Part shown: positions 14,287 through 22,696 of the stretch, piece by piece
How positions within the stretch are numbered: the stretch's first letter is position 1
Layout of the letters: every line of letters starts with the position of its first letter
The notes under the pieces: model-generated
What the model was told of the DNA's origin: nothing
The model's database searches: none
The model's input: only the letters and a program-made list of their open reading frames with translations
Position numbers and translations under genes: made by a program
From: Asticcacaulis sp. AC466
GTDB lineage: Bacteria > Pseudomonadota > Alphaproteobacteria > Caulobacterales > Caulobacteraceae
Assembly: GCF_000495815.1 (NCBI RefSeq)
Contig: NZ_AWGE01000019.1
Coordinates: forward strand, 1 to 64,000
Length of the DNA: 64,000 nucleotides
Direction: 5' to 3'

Positions 14287-15461
14287 CTGATCCCGTCATA
14301 GAGGAACTGTTCAATCGGGCCCGCGAGGAGCCGATCGCGAACATGTGCGGCACAAAGCTGTTTCGATCCGGTCGCCAGCTGCGTGGGGAATGCCCGATTT
14401 GTCACTCCGGTGCCGGAAAGGGCAGGGGCGGCAATTTCAGCGTCGACCCCACAAAGAACATCTGGTTTTGCTTTGGCGGTTGCGGCGAAGGCGGCGACGT
14501 TATCGAGCTCGAGCACCGAATGCATTCGACGGCCGGCGAGACGCGTCTGGATGCGGCCAAGCGCTTGGTCACCGGTGATTTCCCTGGCGATCGCAGGTCC
14601 TCAAGAACGCGACCTGAAAAGGTCCAGGTCCATGTGCCGGACCAATCGCCGAACTGGAATTTCGACCACGCCCAGAGACTGTGGCGGGAGGGCCGGCCGG
14701 CCGAAGGCACGATCGTCCAGCGCTACCTGGTCAATCGGGGTATTCGGGGTCAGGTCCTGAAATCGATGCTCAAGCATCTGCGGTTTCACCCAATGGCCTA
14801 TCATTCCGGTCCTCCGCGTAACCCGGTCGCGTTCCCGGCCATGCTGGGCCGTGTTTTCGCGCCTGCGGGCGCAACGGGGGGCACGCACGCCACCTATTTG
14901 ATGCCGGACGGCAGCGGAAAGGCCTTGATCGCGGATGGCCCGTCAAAAGTGATGTGGGGGCCGCAAAAGCGCGATGGCGCGCCGGGTGCTGTTTGGTTGA
15001 CACATCCGCACGCCGAAGGGCCGCTGATAGAGGGCGAGGGGATTGAAACCTCCGGATCTGCGGCCTGCGTGCATGGCTGGCCTTGCCGTATCGTCGCCGC
15101 GCTTTCGCTTGATCGCCTTCAGGGCGGCTGGCTAGCTGATGCTCGCGGCCGCAAAGACCCGGATTGCCCCAGACCTGATCCTGAGAAGCCGGGCTTTACC
15201 TGGCCGGAAGCGCCGGCGGCCCCTTGGGGGAAAATCATTCTCGCGGTCGACCACGACATGAAGCCCCTGCCCATAAAGGTCAGGGACACAAACGGAAAGA
15301 CGGCGACCCGTTTACTGACGGCGCATGAAAGGGCGCTGATTTCTGCCACGCTAGCCAAGGCGAGCTGGCGGCGAACGACGGCCGCGCAGATCGGGGTTAT
15401 GGCCCCACCTGTCGGGCAGGACTGGAATGACGTGCTGAAGGAGCGTGTTTTAAGTGAGTAA
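14283..15461 (+). CDS. Phage primase: zinc finger plus Toprim domain
   Basis: A 392-residue protein that should make RNA primers. The N-terminal CHC2-like zinc finger has Cys37 and Cys40 (GECPICHSG) and Cys63/Cys67 (WFCFGGCGEG). A Toprim domain in the second half has the catalytic acidic motif LIEGEGIETSGSA and the DxD motif ILAVDHDM. This matches the zinc-finger/Toprim primases found in alphaproteobacterial phages. The ATG at 14283 overlaps the upstream gene by four bases, and its stop overlaps the helicase gene by eight bases, so primase and helicase are likely translated together. Confidence 0.88.
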   Translation: MTDPVIEELFNRAREEPIANMCGTKLFRSGRQLRGECPICHSGAGKGRGGNFSVDPTKNIWFCFGGCGEGGDVIELEHRMHSTAGETRLDAAKRLVTGDFPGDRRSSRTRPEKVQVHVPDQSPNWNFDHAQRLWREGRPAEGTIVQRYLVNRGIRGQVLKSMLKHLRFHPMAYHSGPPRNPVAFPAMLGRVFAPAGATGGTHATYLMPDGSGKALIADGPSKVMWGPQKRDGAPGAVWLTHPHAEGPLIEGEGIETSGSAACVHGWPCRIVAALSLDRLQGGWLADARGRKDPDCPRPDPEKPGFTWPEAPAAPWGKIILAVDHDMKPLPIKVRDTNGKTATRLLTAHERALISATLAKASWRRTTAAQIGVMAPPVGQDWNDVLKERVLSE

Positions 15462-17061
15462 GGGCCAATTGTCGACCATGACCGAGCTGCCAACAGCTGA
15501 GGAATTGGCCGAATATGATTTCAACGATTACGGAAATGCGATGCGGCTGATCCGTCTGGCCGGTGGTCAAGTGCAGAATGGACATGTCGATACCTCGAAC
15601 GTGCGGCTGCTTTATCTGAACGGCATCGGATGGGTGGCTTATCAAGGCGCCTATTGGGACCGTGAAATGGGCGAACATCACGCCTGGCGGATGGCCCAGG
15701 ACGTCGGCGTCAAAATGCAGGGGCTCAAAAACGAGCTTATCAAACGTTCGGCCGGTGCGGCCTCGGATGCGCCTATCCAGAAATTCATAGACAGTTGCGG
15801 ATCGCGTAGCGCCTGTTCGGCGATGCTGGCCATGGCTATCCCGCACCTGATGGTCAAGATCGAAGACTTCGACCGCGAACCCATGGTGCTTAATTGCGCC
15901 AATGGCACGGTCTGGCTCGAAAAAGACAAGACGGGCAAGATGGTGCCCAGGCTGCGCCCGCATAACCCCGCCGACCGGATCACGCGATACATCGAGGTCG
16001 ACTTCGACGAAAAGGCCAGGGCCGACGTCTTTGAAAAGATTATTGCCACCGCTTTGCCCGATGCCGATAAGCGTGACTTCTTTCACAGGGCGCACGGCTA
16101 CTCGGCAACGGGGCACGTCTACGAGCAGGCCTTCTTCATGTGCCAGGGCCTAGGCAATGATGGTAAATCGACCATCCTTAGCGCCATGCGTAAGACTCTA
16201 GGCGGCTATGGCGCGGCGGGGGATTCAAAGACCTTTCTGGACATAGGACAGCAGTCCTCGGCCGCCGCGTCGCCTGACCTGGCCGAGCTGGCCGGCGACA
16301 TCCGCCTGGTCGTCCTGTCCGAGGCAAAGCGCGACGTGCTGCTGAATGAAGCCCTGCTGAAGCAGTGGACCGGCGGCGAGCCCGTACCGGCGCGTGCCCT
16401 GCACGGCAAGCCGTTCAAGTTCGTGGCTATTGGAAAGCTATGGTGGCAGTTCAACGGCTGGCCAAAGGCGCAGGGCAATGACGACGGTATATGGCGACGG
16501 CTTTACCCGATCGTGTTTGAGCACCAGATTGCGAAGAAAGACGTCGACCCACTTATGCCGACGAAACTGGACGCGGAAAGGCAGGGTATCCTCAACTGGA
16601 TCGTGCGCGGCATCATCGCCTGGGCCGAACGCGGGTTAGACCCGCCTGAGTGCATCCTCACGGCGCGGGAACGCTATCGCAAGCAATCTTCGCCTTTCCT
16701 GGACTGGCTGGATACCCGATGCGTCTATGGCAAGGCCGCTGCCGGCGAGGTGACGTCCGCCAAAAGGTTGTTGGACGACTACAAGGAATGGGCCACGAAC
16801 CAAGGCCACGAAAAGGTCATGAGCGCGACCTCGTTTGGCCGCGCCATGAGTGAGCGCCAAATCGATCCACAGAAGCGAAACGGCAACATCTATCGGTCGC
16901 CAATCCGCCTGAAGACCCCGGACGAACTCGCCTTGGACAACGCCGCCAGCGGGGGCGAACCGGACGCGTATCAGCCTACTTCGGCGTCGGCGACTTCGAA
17001 GGGTAAACTCGATTTCGAGGGCGGATCACCGTTTGACGACCCGGATGACGCCAAATGGTAG
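15454..17061 (+). CDS. D5/P4-family primase-helicase (SF3 helicase)
   Basis: A 535-residue replicative helicase. The N-terminal half is a D5-type region (LNCANGTVWLEKDKTG followed by HNPADRITRYI near 147-180). The ATPase core has Walker A GLGNDGKST (232-240) and a Walker B-like IRLVVLSEAKR (about 285-295), then the SF3 C-motif region with KFVAIGKLWWQFN. The C-terminus (about 400-480) holds the DNA-binding domain found in phage and plasmid members. The GTG start has AAGGAG ten bases upstream. It is the last gene of the early right operon and is followed by G-rich repeats. Confidence 0.9.
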   Translation: MSKGQLSTMTELPTAEELAEYDFNDYGNAMRLIRLAGGQVQNGHVDTSNVRLLYLNGIGWVAYQGAYWDREMGEHHAWRMAQDVGVKMQGLKNELIKRSAGAASDAPIQKFIDSCGSRSACSAMLAMAIPHLMVKIEDFDREPMVLNCANGTVWLEKDKTGKMVPRLRPHNPADRITRYIEVDFDEKARADVFEKIIATALPDADKRDFFHRAHGYSATGHVYEQAFFMCQGLGNDGKSTILSAMRKTLGGYGAAGDSKTFLDIGQQSSAAASPDLAELAGDIRLVVLSEAKRDVLLNEALLKQWTGGEPVPARALHGKPFKFVAIGKLWWQFNGWPKAQGNDDGIWRRLYPIVFEHQIAKKDVDPLMPTKLDAERQGILNWIVRGIIAWAERGLDPPECILTARERYRKQSSPFLDWLDTRCVYGKAAAGEVTSAKRLLDDYKEWATNQGHEKVMSATSFGRAMSERQIDPQKRNGNIYRSPIRLKTPDELALDNAASGGEPDAYQPTSASATSKGKLDFEGGSPFDDPDDAKW

Positions 17062-17234
17062 CGGGGAGAGTTCGGGGAGTGTTGGGGATAGTTGAGGGCT
17101 GCTCTGTATTGCCGGAAAGGGGAGGCGCGCCGTTTAGGGGAGGCTTGACTGTCCCCGACGCGAACAACCGTCCCCGTGTAAGGCGTTGGATTATAAGCGG
17201 TAATTCTCGGATGGGGAGAGTTGGAGGGTTAGGG
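17062..17234 (+). repeat. G-rich tandem repeats, possible origin iterons
   Basis: Just after the helicase stop there are three tandem 10-11 base units (CGGGGAGAGTT, CGGGGAGTGTT, GGGGATAGTT; 17062-17093), then GAGGG. A further copy (GGGGAGAGTTGGAGGGTTAGGG) ends the region at 17213-17234. Related sequence occurs at 8755-8784. Between them lies GC-rich sequence with GGGGAGG and its complement. Repeats of this kind beside the primase and helicase genes could be the replication origin or a site bound by the helicase. No convincing gene is present in 17062-17344. Confidence 0.5.
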
Positions 17235-17344
17235 CCGTAGTGTAGTCATTCAGGCGGGCGCGTGCACAGGGGCGAGCGCGCTCACGACATCATGTGTCCC
17301 TGTGTCCTGCGTCCGATTGCATACCCAAGTATTGAGGTTACCCA

Positions 17345-17902
17345 ATGAATAAAAAAAATAGTCCAGTTGAAGAAAGTAAGAAAAGCCGCCGCAAGTTCTA
17401 TGTTGCCGGCATGTCCCGCGCTTGGTTGGTGGTCGTTACCAATAATGGCAAGGAAGGGCTGGTCCTGCCACAGCTTACGCGGCAAGGGTATGAAGTCTAT
17501 CGCCCCATGTGCCACGTTACCGTCACCCACAATTGGGAGAAGGTGATCAAGGCCAGACCGCTGTTCCCGAACTACCTGTTCGTCCAGAAACAAGGCGAGA
17601 TGTACGAGCGTATCTCTGGCATGCTTGGCGTGGCCTGGATCTACCCGACTATGCTGCTCAACTCGGTCATTGATCGCATGAAAAGCAAAGAGCAGGACAA
17701 CTTCCTTGAGATCGTGGCCAGCCTGAACCCTAAGTATGGTCAGCCTGCCGTCGGTGATCGGGTTAAGACGCTCGATGGCCTGATTGAAGTTGTGTTGACA
17801 GAGACCAGCGACATAGCCCGTGTCTCGGCTCTATCCGGTTTCATGAACGGGAACAGCCGCATGACGCTCGATATGTCCAGGCTGGCCGACGGGAAAAAAT
17901 AA
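17345..17902 (+). CDS. NusG/RfaH-like transcription antitermination factor
   Basis: A 185-residue protein. After a short basic tail, residues about 20-125 form a NusG N-terminal (NGN) domain: WLVVVTNNGKEGLVLPQL, then QGYEVYRP and ARPLFPNYLFVQ, which are hallmarks of NusG, RfaH and related factors that bind RNA polymerase. The C-terminal part (about 130-180, PAVGDRVKTLDGL) fits a KOW-like domain. It stands alone between the replication genes and the late operon, and is followed by structured RNA and a terminator. By analogy with specialised NusG paralogues, it probably lets polymerase read through into the late genes. Confidence 0.85.
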   Translation: MNKKNSPVEESKKSRRKFYVAGMSRAWLVVVTNNGKEGLVLPQLTRQGYEVYRPMCHVTVTHNWEKVIKARPLFPNYLFVQKQGEMYERISGMLGVAWIYPTMLLNSVIDRMKSKEQDNFLEIVASLNPKYGQPAVGDRVKTLDGLIEVVLTETSDIARVSALSGFMNGNSRMTLDMSRLADGKK

Positions 17903-17960
17903 GCGTCACGTAAAAAAGATGGTTGACGACTCGATTTCATCTCCACATACGCAGTGTTGT

Positions 17961-18013
17961 GCCGCCATATAGACGGCGGTCCAGCACGGCAAGGGAAACT
18001 CCCCCTGTCGTGC
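17961..18013 (+). promoter_or_regulatory. Two consecutive RNA hairpins before a terminator
   Basis: Hairpin 1 pairs GCCGCC (17961-17966) with GGCGGT (17975-17980). Hairpin 2 pairs GCACG (17984-17988) with CGTGC (18009-18013), with an inner GGG/CCC stem. Both lie between the NusG-like gene and an intrinsic terminator. Paired hairpins ahead of terminators are reminiscent of the put elements of phage HK022, which modify polymerase directly. Confidence 0.55.
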
Positions 18014-18030
18014 GGATGCTATTCAAGACA

Positions 18031-18055
18031 GGATCGCTTTCGCGGTCCTTTTTTT
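18031..18055 (+). terminator. Intrinsic terminator before the late operon
   Basis: GGATCGC-TTTC-GCGGTCC followed by seven T. It should stop transcripts coming from the early region, leaving the late genes dependent on antitermination or on a promoter in 18056-18213. Confidence 0.85.
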
Positions 18056-18213
18056 GTTTCTATTCAATGGGTTGTGCGTCTCGATCGATTGCCGGCCACC
18101 TAGACCCCCCACCCCCCTTTGGGTCCTTCTCCCCAATCTGCCCTAATACGGTGATGCAGAGGGCATGAGTTCGTTAGTTGGACCCTTGAATTCATTTTGA
18201 ACCTTATGAACCC

Positions 18214-18855
18214 ATGCCCGATTTAATGAACTCGAAGGATTACGCCGCGAGGCGTGGCGTGGGTAAAAGCGCGGTTTCCAACTGGAAAAAGGCGGGGCTG
18301 CTTGTGTTCGTCGCGGACCCGCTCAATCCAGGCAAACAGCTGATCGACGCCGAAAAGACCGATATCCTGATCAACGGCTCAATCGACCAAACCAGAGGCC
18401 GTCCGCCCACGGCGATCGCCCAGGGCGGAACTTCGGCGGGGCAGGCCTTGCCGGAAACGCCAGAGCCCAAAAAGCCAGCTTATATATCGCCGATGGAAGC
18501 GGCTCGGCTCGAAGAAATGCAAGAGCGCGTAATGCGCCGGCAACTGGAGCGGGCCCAACTGACAGGTCAGTTGGTGGATCTAGCCGAATATTCGATGCGC
18601 ATGGCCAACATGGCGCGCCTGGTTAGAGAGCGCACGATAGGCGTGATCCGCACCAATGCTGAAGCGCTCGCAGAAGAGCCTGATCCGCGCGCCATTACCG
18701 CCCTTTTGACCGACGTTTTCGACAAGATGTTTGCCCAGGTGGCAGCGGAAATAGATCAAGAGGCCGACCAGGAAGCCCAGTTCGATAGCGACTTGATCGA
18801 TGTTGAAACACTAGAGGACCTGGAACTCGGTCCGGAGGAAGACGAGACCCCCTGA
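18214..18855 (+). CDS. Terminase small subunit
   Basis: A 213-residue protein that recognises phage DNA for packaging. The N-terminus (about 1-60) is a winged helix of the Nu1/terminase small-subunit type: NSKDYAARRGVGKSAVSNWK, followed by LNPGKQLIDAEKTD. The middle and C-terminal parts are helical and acidic, as expected for oligomerisation and contact with the large subunit. It lies directly upstream of the large subunit (TGATG overlap). The packaging site may be in the GC/pyrimidine-rich gap 18056-18213. Confidence 0.85.
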   Translation: MPDLMNSKDYAARRGVGKSAVSNWKKAGLLVFVADPLNPGKQLIDAEKTDILINGSIDQTRGRPPTAIAQGGTSAGQALPETPEPKKPAYISPMEAARLEEMQERVMRRQLERAQLTGQLVDLAEYSMRMANMARLVRERTIGVIRTNAEALAEEPDPRAITALLTDVFDKMFAQVAAEIDQEADQEAQFDSDLIDVETLEDLELGPEEDETP

Positions 18856-20990
18856 TGAACGCGCCGGTTATGTTGAGCGGACGGCTGCAGCCCAGGCTGA
18901 AAGCCAATGCCACGAAACTCAACAAAGCTTTCGCTGCGTCGCTGAAGCCGCCACCTAAGATCAGCGTGGCTGAGTGGGCCGCCAAGTATCGGCGCTTTCC
19001 TGACGATTCGGCTTACCCAGGTGCCTGGAGGCATGAAACTGCACCCTACCTCTATGATATCATGGAGGGACTATCGACGTTTCACCCGTCGGCCGAAACC
19101 GTCATCATGAAGTGCGCCCAGTCAGGCGGGTCCGCATCGGCCGAAAACTTCATCGGCTATATCGCCGACGTCGCGCCGGGCCCGACGATGTACGTCCAGG
19201 CCACGATCACGGCCGGGAAAGATTGGCTGGCCGAAAAGCTCTGGCCCATGATCGAGTCGACGCCCAAGCTTAGTCCGCGTCGGACAGATGGTGCGGTCCT
19301 GCCAAAGCGGGAACGGAACGGCGAAGGGACGACGGCGTTGCGGATCCGGTATCGGAAGGGCAGCTGGATGCTGGTTGCTGGTGCAAATTCTGCGGCTACT
19401 CTGCGCCAGCACTCGATCCGGTTTGTGATCGAGGATGACCTCGACCAGTTTCCGAATGACCTGGACAAGCAGGGCAGTCCTGAAACCATGGTCGGTAAAC
19501 GTCTGACGACCTATAAGCGCCTGGGCCTGTCGAAACGGGTCAAGATCAGTACGCCCACCAACAAAAACGCGTCTAAGATCGGGCGAGCCTATGCCAGGAG
19601 CGACAAGCGCCGCTACTACCTAGTATGCCCGCACTGTCAAAACCGGTTCGATCCGATCTGGACTGACCTACACTGGGAAGACGGCCATCCGGAAATGGCC
19701 TATTTGATCGCACCATGCTGTAGCCAGAAGGTTAGACACTCCCAAAAAGGCATCATGTCGCGCATCGATGGATGGATTGCGACAATCGAAATCGATGGGC
19801 AGTCGCCGCCGCGTGTCATGACCGAGGCCGAGTTTCAGGTTTGGCGGGCGCGTCCGATCAGCAACGCGATCGCGCGCGGCTACCACATCACGGGAATTAT
19901 CACGACGTTTCAGACCTGGGCGGATCTCTGCACCGAGTTTGTAGCCGCCCTGGGTGACGTGAACAAGTTGCGCGGCTGGACGAACCTGGACATGGGCGAC
20001 GAATTCGCCCTGAAGGGCGATGCGCCGCCGGTAGAGGACCTGAAGCTGCTGAAGGAGCAGGACTGGGGCCGCGACCAGGTGCCTTGGGGTGCGACCGTTT
20101 TCACCCTCGGCTGCGACGTCCAGGGCGATGGCATCTATTACGAGGCGCTCGGCTGGGGGCACGGCCTCGAAAACTGGAGCCTCGACCATGGGTTTTTGCC
20201 CGGCGCAACGGATGTACCGGGTGAGGGGGCTTGGGCCCGACTGGAAGAGTACTCCAAACGCACATTTGTCATGCCGGGCGGTAAGGCGTTCGGCTTTGAC
20301 CAGATCTGCGTCGATGCTGGCTACCATACTGATGCCGCCAAGGCTTTCTGTAAGCGGTCGCCGAAGCGTCTGCCTGTTTTCGGTCGTGACGGCTGGACGC
20401 GTCCGATCCTGGGGCGAGGACAGGCGATCAGTTTCGACCGCTACAAATCGGCTAAGGGAAAGCCGAGGAAACTGCCCGGAGATGAAGCGTATCTGGTCGG
20501 TACCTATGGTGCAAAACTCAGTTTCTATGGGTTGCTGAAAACGTCGATTGCCTATGTCAAGGCGCATCTGGCAGGCGAACGACCGGAGCCGATACGCGGC
20601 CGTATGCACTTCAGCCGTGATGCGACTGATGATTATCTCGACATGCTGACGTCGGAAACCTGCGTCAGTGTCATGAAGAACGGTGAGACTTTCCGTGAAT
20701 GGAAGGTCGAATCCGGCCGGGAAAACCACTGGCTGGATTGCCGGATCTACAACCGGGCCGCAGCTGAGGCGATCGGCCTTGATAGCCGATCGGAATATGA
20801 TTGGCAGGTCCTTCAGGGCGAGCGGTACGCGTCGCGGCAAGAGGGCCAACTCGATCTGATCGCACTGGCCAACCAGCCAATGCCGGTGACAAAGCCGATC
20901 GATCCGCCGGCAGCTGCAGCCGAAAATCAGAAATCAAACCGGCCGTCCGACGACGACGGCTTTATCCCGAACCTGGAGGACTGGCTCTAA
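18855..20990 (+). CDS. Terminase large subunit, lambda gpA family
   Basis: A 711-residue packaging motor and nuclease. The ATPase half has the atypical Walker A region KCAQSGGSAS (86-95) and Walker B FVIEDDLDQFP (about 195). A zinc-type CPHCQNRF motif lies near residue 258. The nuclease half starts at LGCDVQGDGIYYEALGWG and continues with FDQICVDAGYHTDAA. Length and order are those of GpA-type terminases, which cut cos DNA in lambda. It is tightly coupled to the small subunit and to the gpW-like gene. Confidence 0.95.
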   Translation: MNAPVMLSGRLQPRLKANATKLNKAFAASLKPPPKISVAEWAAKYRRFPDDSAYPGAWRHETAPYLYDIMEGLSTFHPSAETVIMKCAQSGGSASAENFIGYIADVAPGPTMYVQATITAGKDWLAEKLWPMIESTPKLSPRRTDGAVLPKRERNGEGTTALRIRYRKGSWMLVAGANSAATLRQHSIRFVIEDDLDQFPNDLDKQGSPETMVGKRLTTYKRLGLSKRVKISTPTNKNASKIGRAYARSDKRRYYLVCPHCQNRFDPIWTDLHWEDGHPEMAYLIAPCCSQKVRHSQKGIMSRIDGWIATIEIDGQSPPRVMTEAEFQVWRARPISNAIARGYHITGIITTFQTWADLCTEFVAALGDVNKLRGWTNLDMGDEFALKGDAPPVEDLKLLKEQDWGRDQVPWGATVFTLGCDVQGDGIYYEALGWGHGLENWSLDHGFLPGATDVPGEGAWARLEEYSKRTFVMPGGKAFGFDQICVDAGYHTDAAKAFCKRSPKRLPVFGRDGWTRPILGRGQAISFDRYKSAKGKPRKLPGDEAYLVGTYGAKLSFYGLLKTSIAYVKAHLAGERPEPIRGRMHFSRDATDDYLDMLTSETCVSVMKNGETFREWKVESGRENHWLDCRIYNRAAAEAIGLDSRSEYDWQVLQGERYASRQEGQLDLIALANQPMPVTKPIDPPAAAAENQKSNRPSDDDGFIPNLEDWL

Positions 20991-21202
20991 TGCCCGCACC
21001 CGATTACGTCACCGAACTTGCGCAACTCCAGGCTGGACTGGCGAGCGGCGAAGCCACGATCCAGGGCAATAATGGCAACCGGGTTGAGTACCGGAGCGTC
21101 AAAGAAATACGCGACGCCATCACCTATTTTCAAAATCTGGCCGCCGTCGCTGCCAAAACGAGCGTTCCGTCGATCACCGTCGCGCAGTTTGTGAACGACT
21201 GA
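20990..21202 (+). CDS. gpW-like head-tail joining protein
   Basis: A 70-residue protein between terminase and portal, the position of lambda W. The sequence has a gpW-like pattern: an N-terminal helix (ELAQLQAGLASGEATIQ) then VEYRSVKEIRDAITYF. It should close the filled head below the portal. It overlaps both neighbours by one base (TAATG and TGATG). Confidence 0.82.
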   Translation: MPAPDYVTELAQLQAGLASGEATIQGNNGNRVEYRSVKEIRDAITYFQNLAAVAAKTSVPSITVAQFVND

Positions 21203-22686
21203 TGCGTTTCGGGGATTTCATTGATCGGTGCATCGAGCCGTTTGCGCCGCTGACTGCCTTACGTAGGACACAGCAGCGCAAGGCGCTGGAGCTGGCGCGT
21301 GAATTTGCCGCTGCCGGCTCCAGCCGCCGTACAAAAGGGTGGAAGCGGACCGGCGGGGCACCGAACCGAGAGATCCGCGCAGGTTTGACCAAGTTACGAG
21401 GCGCGTCCAGCGACCTGATCCGCAACAACAAGTACGCGGCAACCATGAAAAGAAAGATTGTCGCCTGGATGATCGGCGACGGCATCACTGTTCAACTGAA
21501 CCATCCGGATGCGGAGTTTCAAAAGCAGGCGCAGGACATGCTCGATGCGCACTTCAAGACCCGCCTTGATGGCTTTAGCGACATGTACGGCCTGCAAAAA
21601 TTGGCTGTTCTGTCCACCTTTGAGCGTGGAGACTCGATTCTTGTATGGTCTTCACGTGGTCGGCAGCCAAATAGCCGCTGCCAGGTCTTTGAAGGGGACC
21701 TGATCGACCAAGGCAAGAATGAAGATACCGCTTCAGGCGGAAAGATCGTCATGGGGAAGGAATTTGATCGCGATGGCGACCCCGTGGCGCTCTGGCTTTT
21801 TGATGAACACCCTGGGGATGGCGGCTGGAAGGGCAAATCTAAACGCTACGATATCGCCGACATCGATCACGTCTTTGAGCAGACCTATGCCGGCCAGGCG
21901 CGCGGCGTGCCATGGCTTGGGACGGTCGCGCTCGATCTGAAGGATGAGGCGGACCTTGAAGAAACGATCGGTATCAAGAAAAAGATCGAGGCCTGCCTGG
22001 CGCTAATCTTGCGGCCAGGAGCAAATTCGACGGCAACTCCGTTCGACACCTTGGAGAAGCCAGAACGCGGCGGGCCGCCGATCGACTCGGTTCGTCCTGG
22101 GATGATTTACCGCACCGAGCCAGGCGACGAGGCGACGACTTTAGCGCCTTCATCGACTGGGGATGGCGTTGAGTTCATGAAATTCAAACTGGCCGGAATC
22201 GCCGCTGGGTTTATGCCCTACTTCATGCTGACCGGCGATATGAGCCAGTCGAGCTATATTTCACTGCGTGCGGCGCTCAATGATTTTTATAAGCAACTCG
22301 ACGACTGGCAACAGAACATGTGCATTCCACAGTTCGTTGCGCCGGCGGCCGATCGCGCACTGAAGCTCTTCTGGTTGAAGACTGGTGACAAACGCTTCCT
22401 GGAACTCACAAAAAACTATGGCGTGCCGCGGCGACCAGCTCTTGATCCTATTTCCGACATCCAGGGAGAGCGTGAAGAGATTCGGACGGGTTTCAAGACC
22501 CAGACGCGCTCTCTGGCAGAGCGTGGATTGACCTTTGAACAATGGCTCGATGAGCGCGTGCGCGAGCTGAATGCGCTCGATGCCGTAGGCCTTGTCGTCG
22601 ATAGCGACCCTCGCAAGGTGACCAACGCCGGCATGCTTCAGCAGCCGCAAGGCTACATCCTACCCAAGAACACCCCTCAAAACTAG
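21202..22686 (+). CDS. Portal protein, lambda family
   Basis: A 494-residue protein forming the dodecameric DNA entry ring. It has typical lambda-portal features: the basic N-terminal RGxSSDLIRNN-like region (here GASSDLIRNNKYAATMKRKI), a GDSILVWSSRG segment and the SQSSYISLRAALNDF motif near residue 350. Length is as expected. Start ATG follows the gpW-like stop directly. Confidence 0.93.
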   Translation: MRFGDFIDRCIEPFAPLTALRRTQQRKALELAREFAAAGSSRRTKGWKRTGGAPNREIRAGLTKLRGASSDLIRNNKYAATMKRKIVAWMIGDGITVQLNHPDAEFQKQAQDMLDAHFKTRLDGFSDMYGLQKLAVLSTFERGDSILVWSSRGRQPNSRCQVFEGDLIDQGKNEDTASGGKIVMGKEFDRDGDPVALWLFDEHPGDGGWKGKSKRYDIADIDHVFEQTYAGQARGVPWLGTVALDLKDEADLEETIGIKKKIEACLALILRPGANSTATPFDTLEKPERGGPPIDSVRPGMIYRTEPGDEATTLAPSSTGDGVEFMKFKLAGIAAGFMPYFMLTGDMSQSSYISLRAALNDFYKQLDDWQQNMCIPQFVAPAADRALKLFWLKTGDKRFLELTKNYGVPRRPALDPISDIQGEREEIRTGFKTQTRSLAERGLTFEQWLDERVRELNALDAVGLVVDSDPRKVTNAGMLQQPQGYILPKNTPQN

Positions 22687-22696
22687 GACTGGACCC

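Noticed and set aside
17055-17240. 61-codon plus-strand frame after the helicase
   Set aside because: It is composed of the G-rich repeats and has no plausible protein pattern.
19668-20849. 393-codon minus-strand frame within the terminase gene
   Set aside because: Terminase motifs run through the whole plus-strand frame; the antisense frame shows only composition effects of GC-rich DNA.
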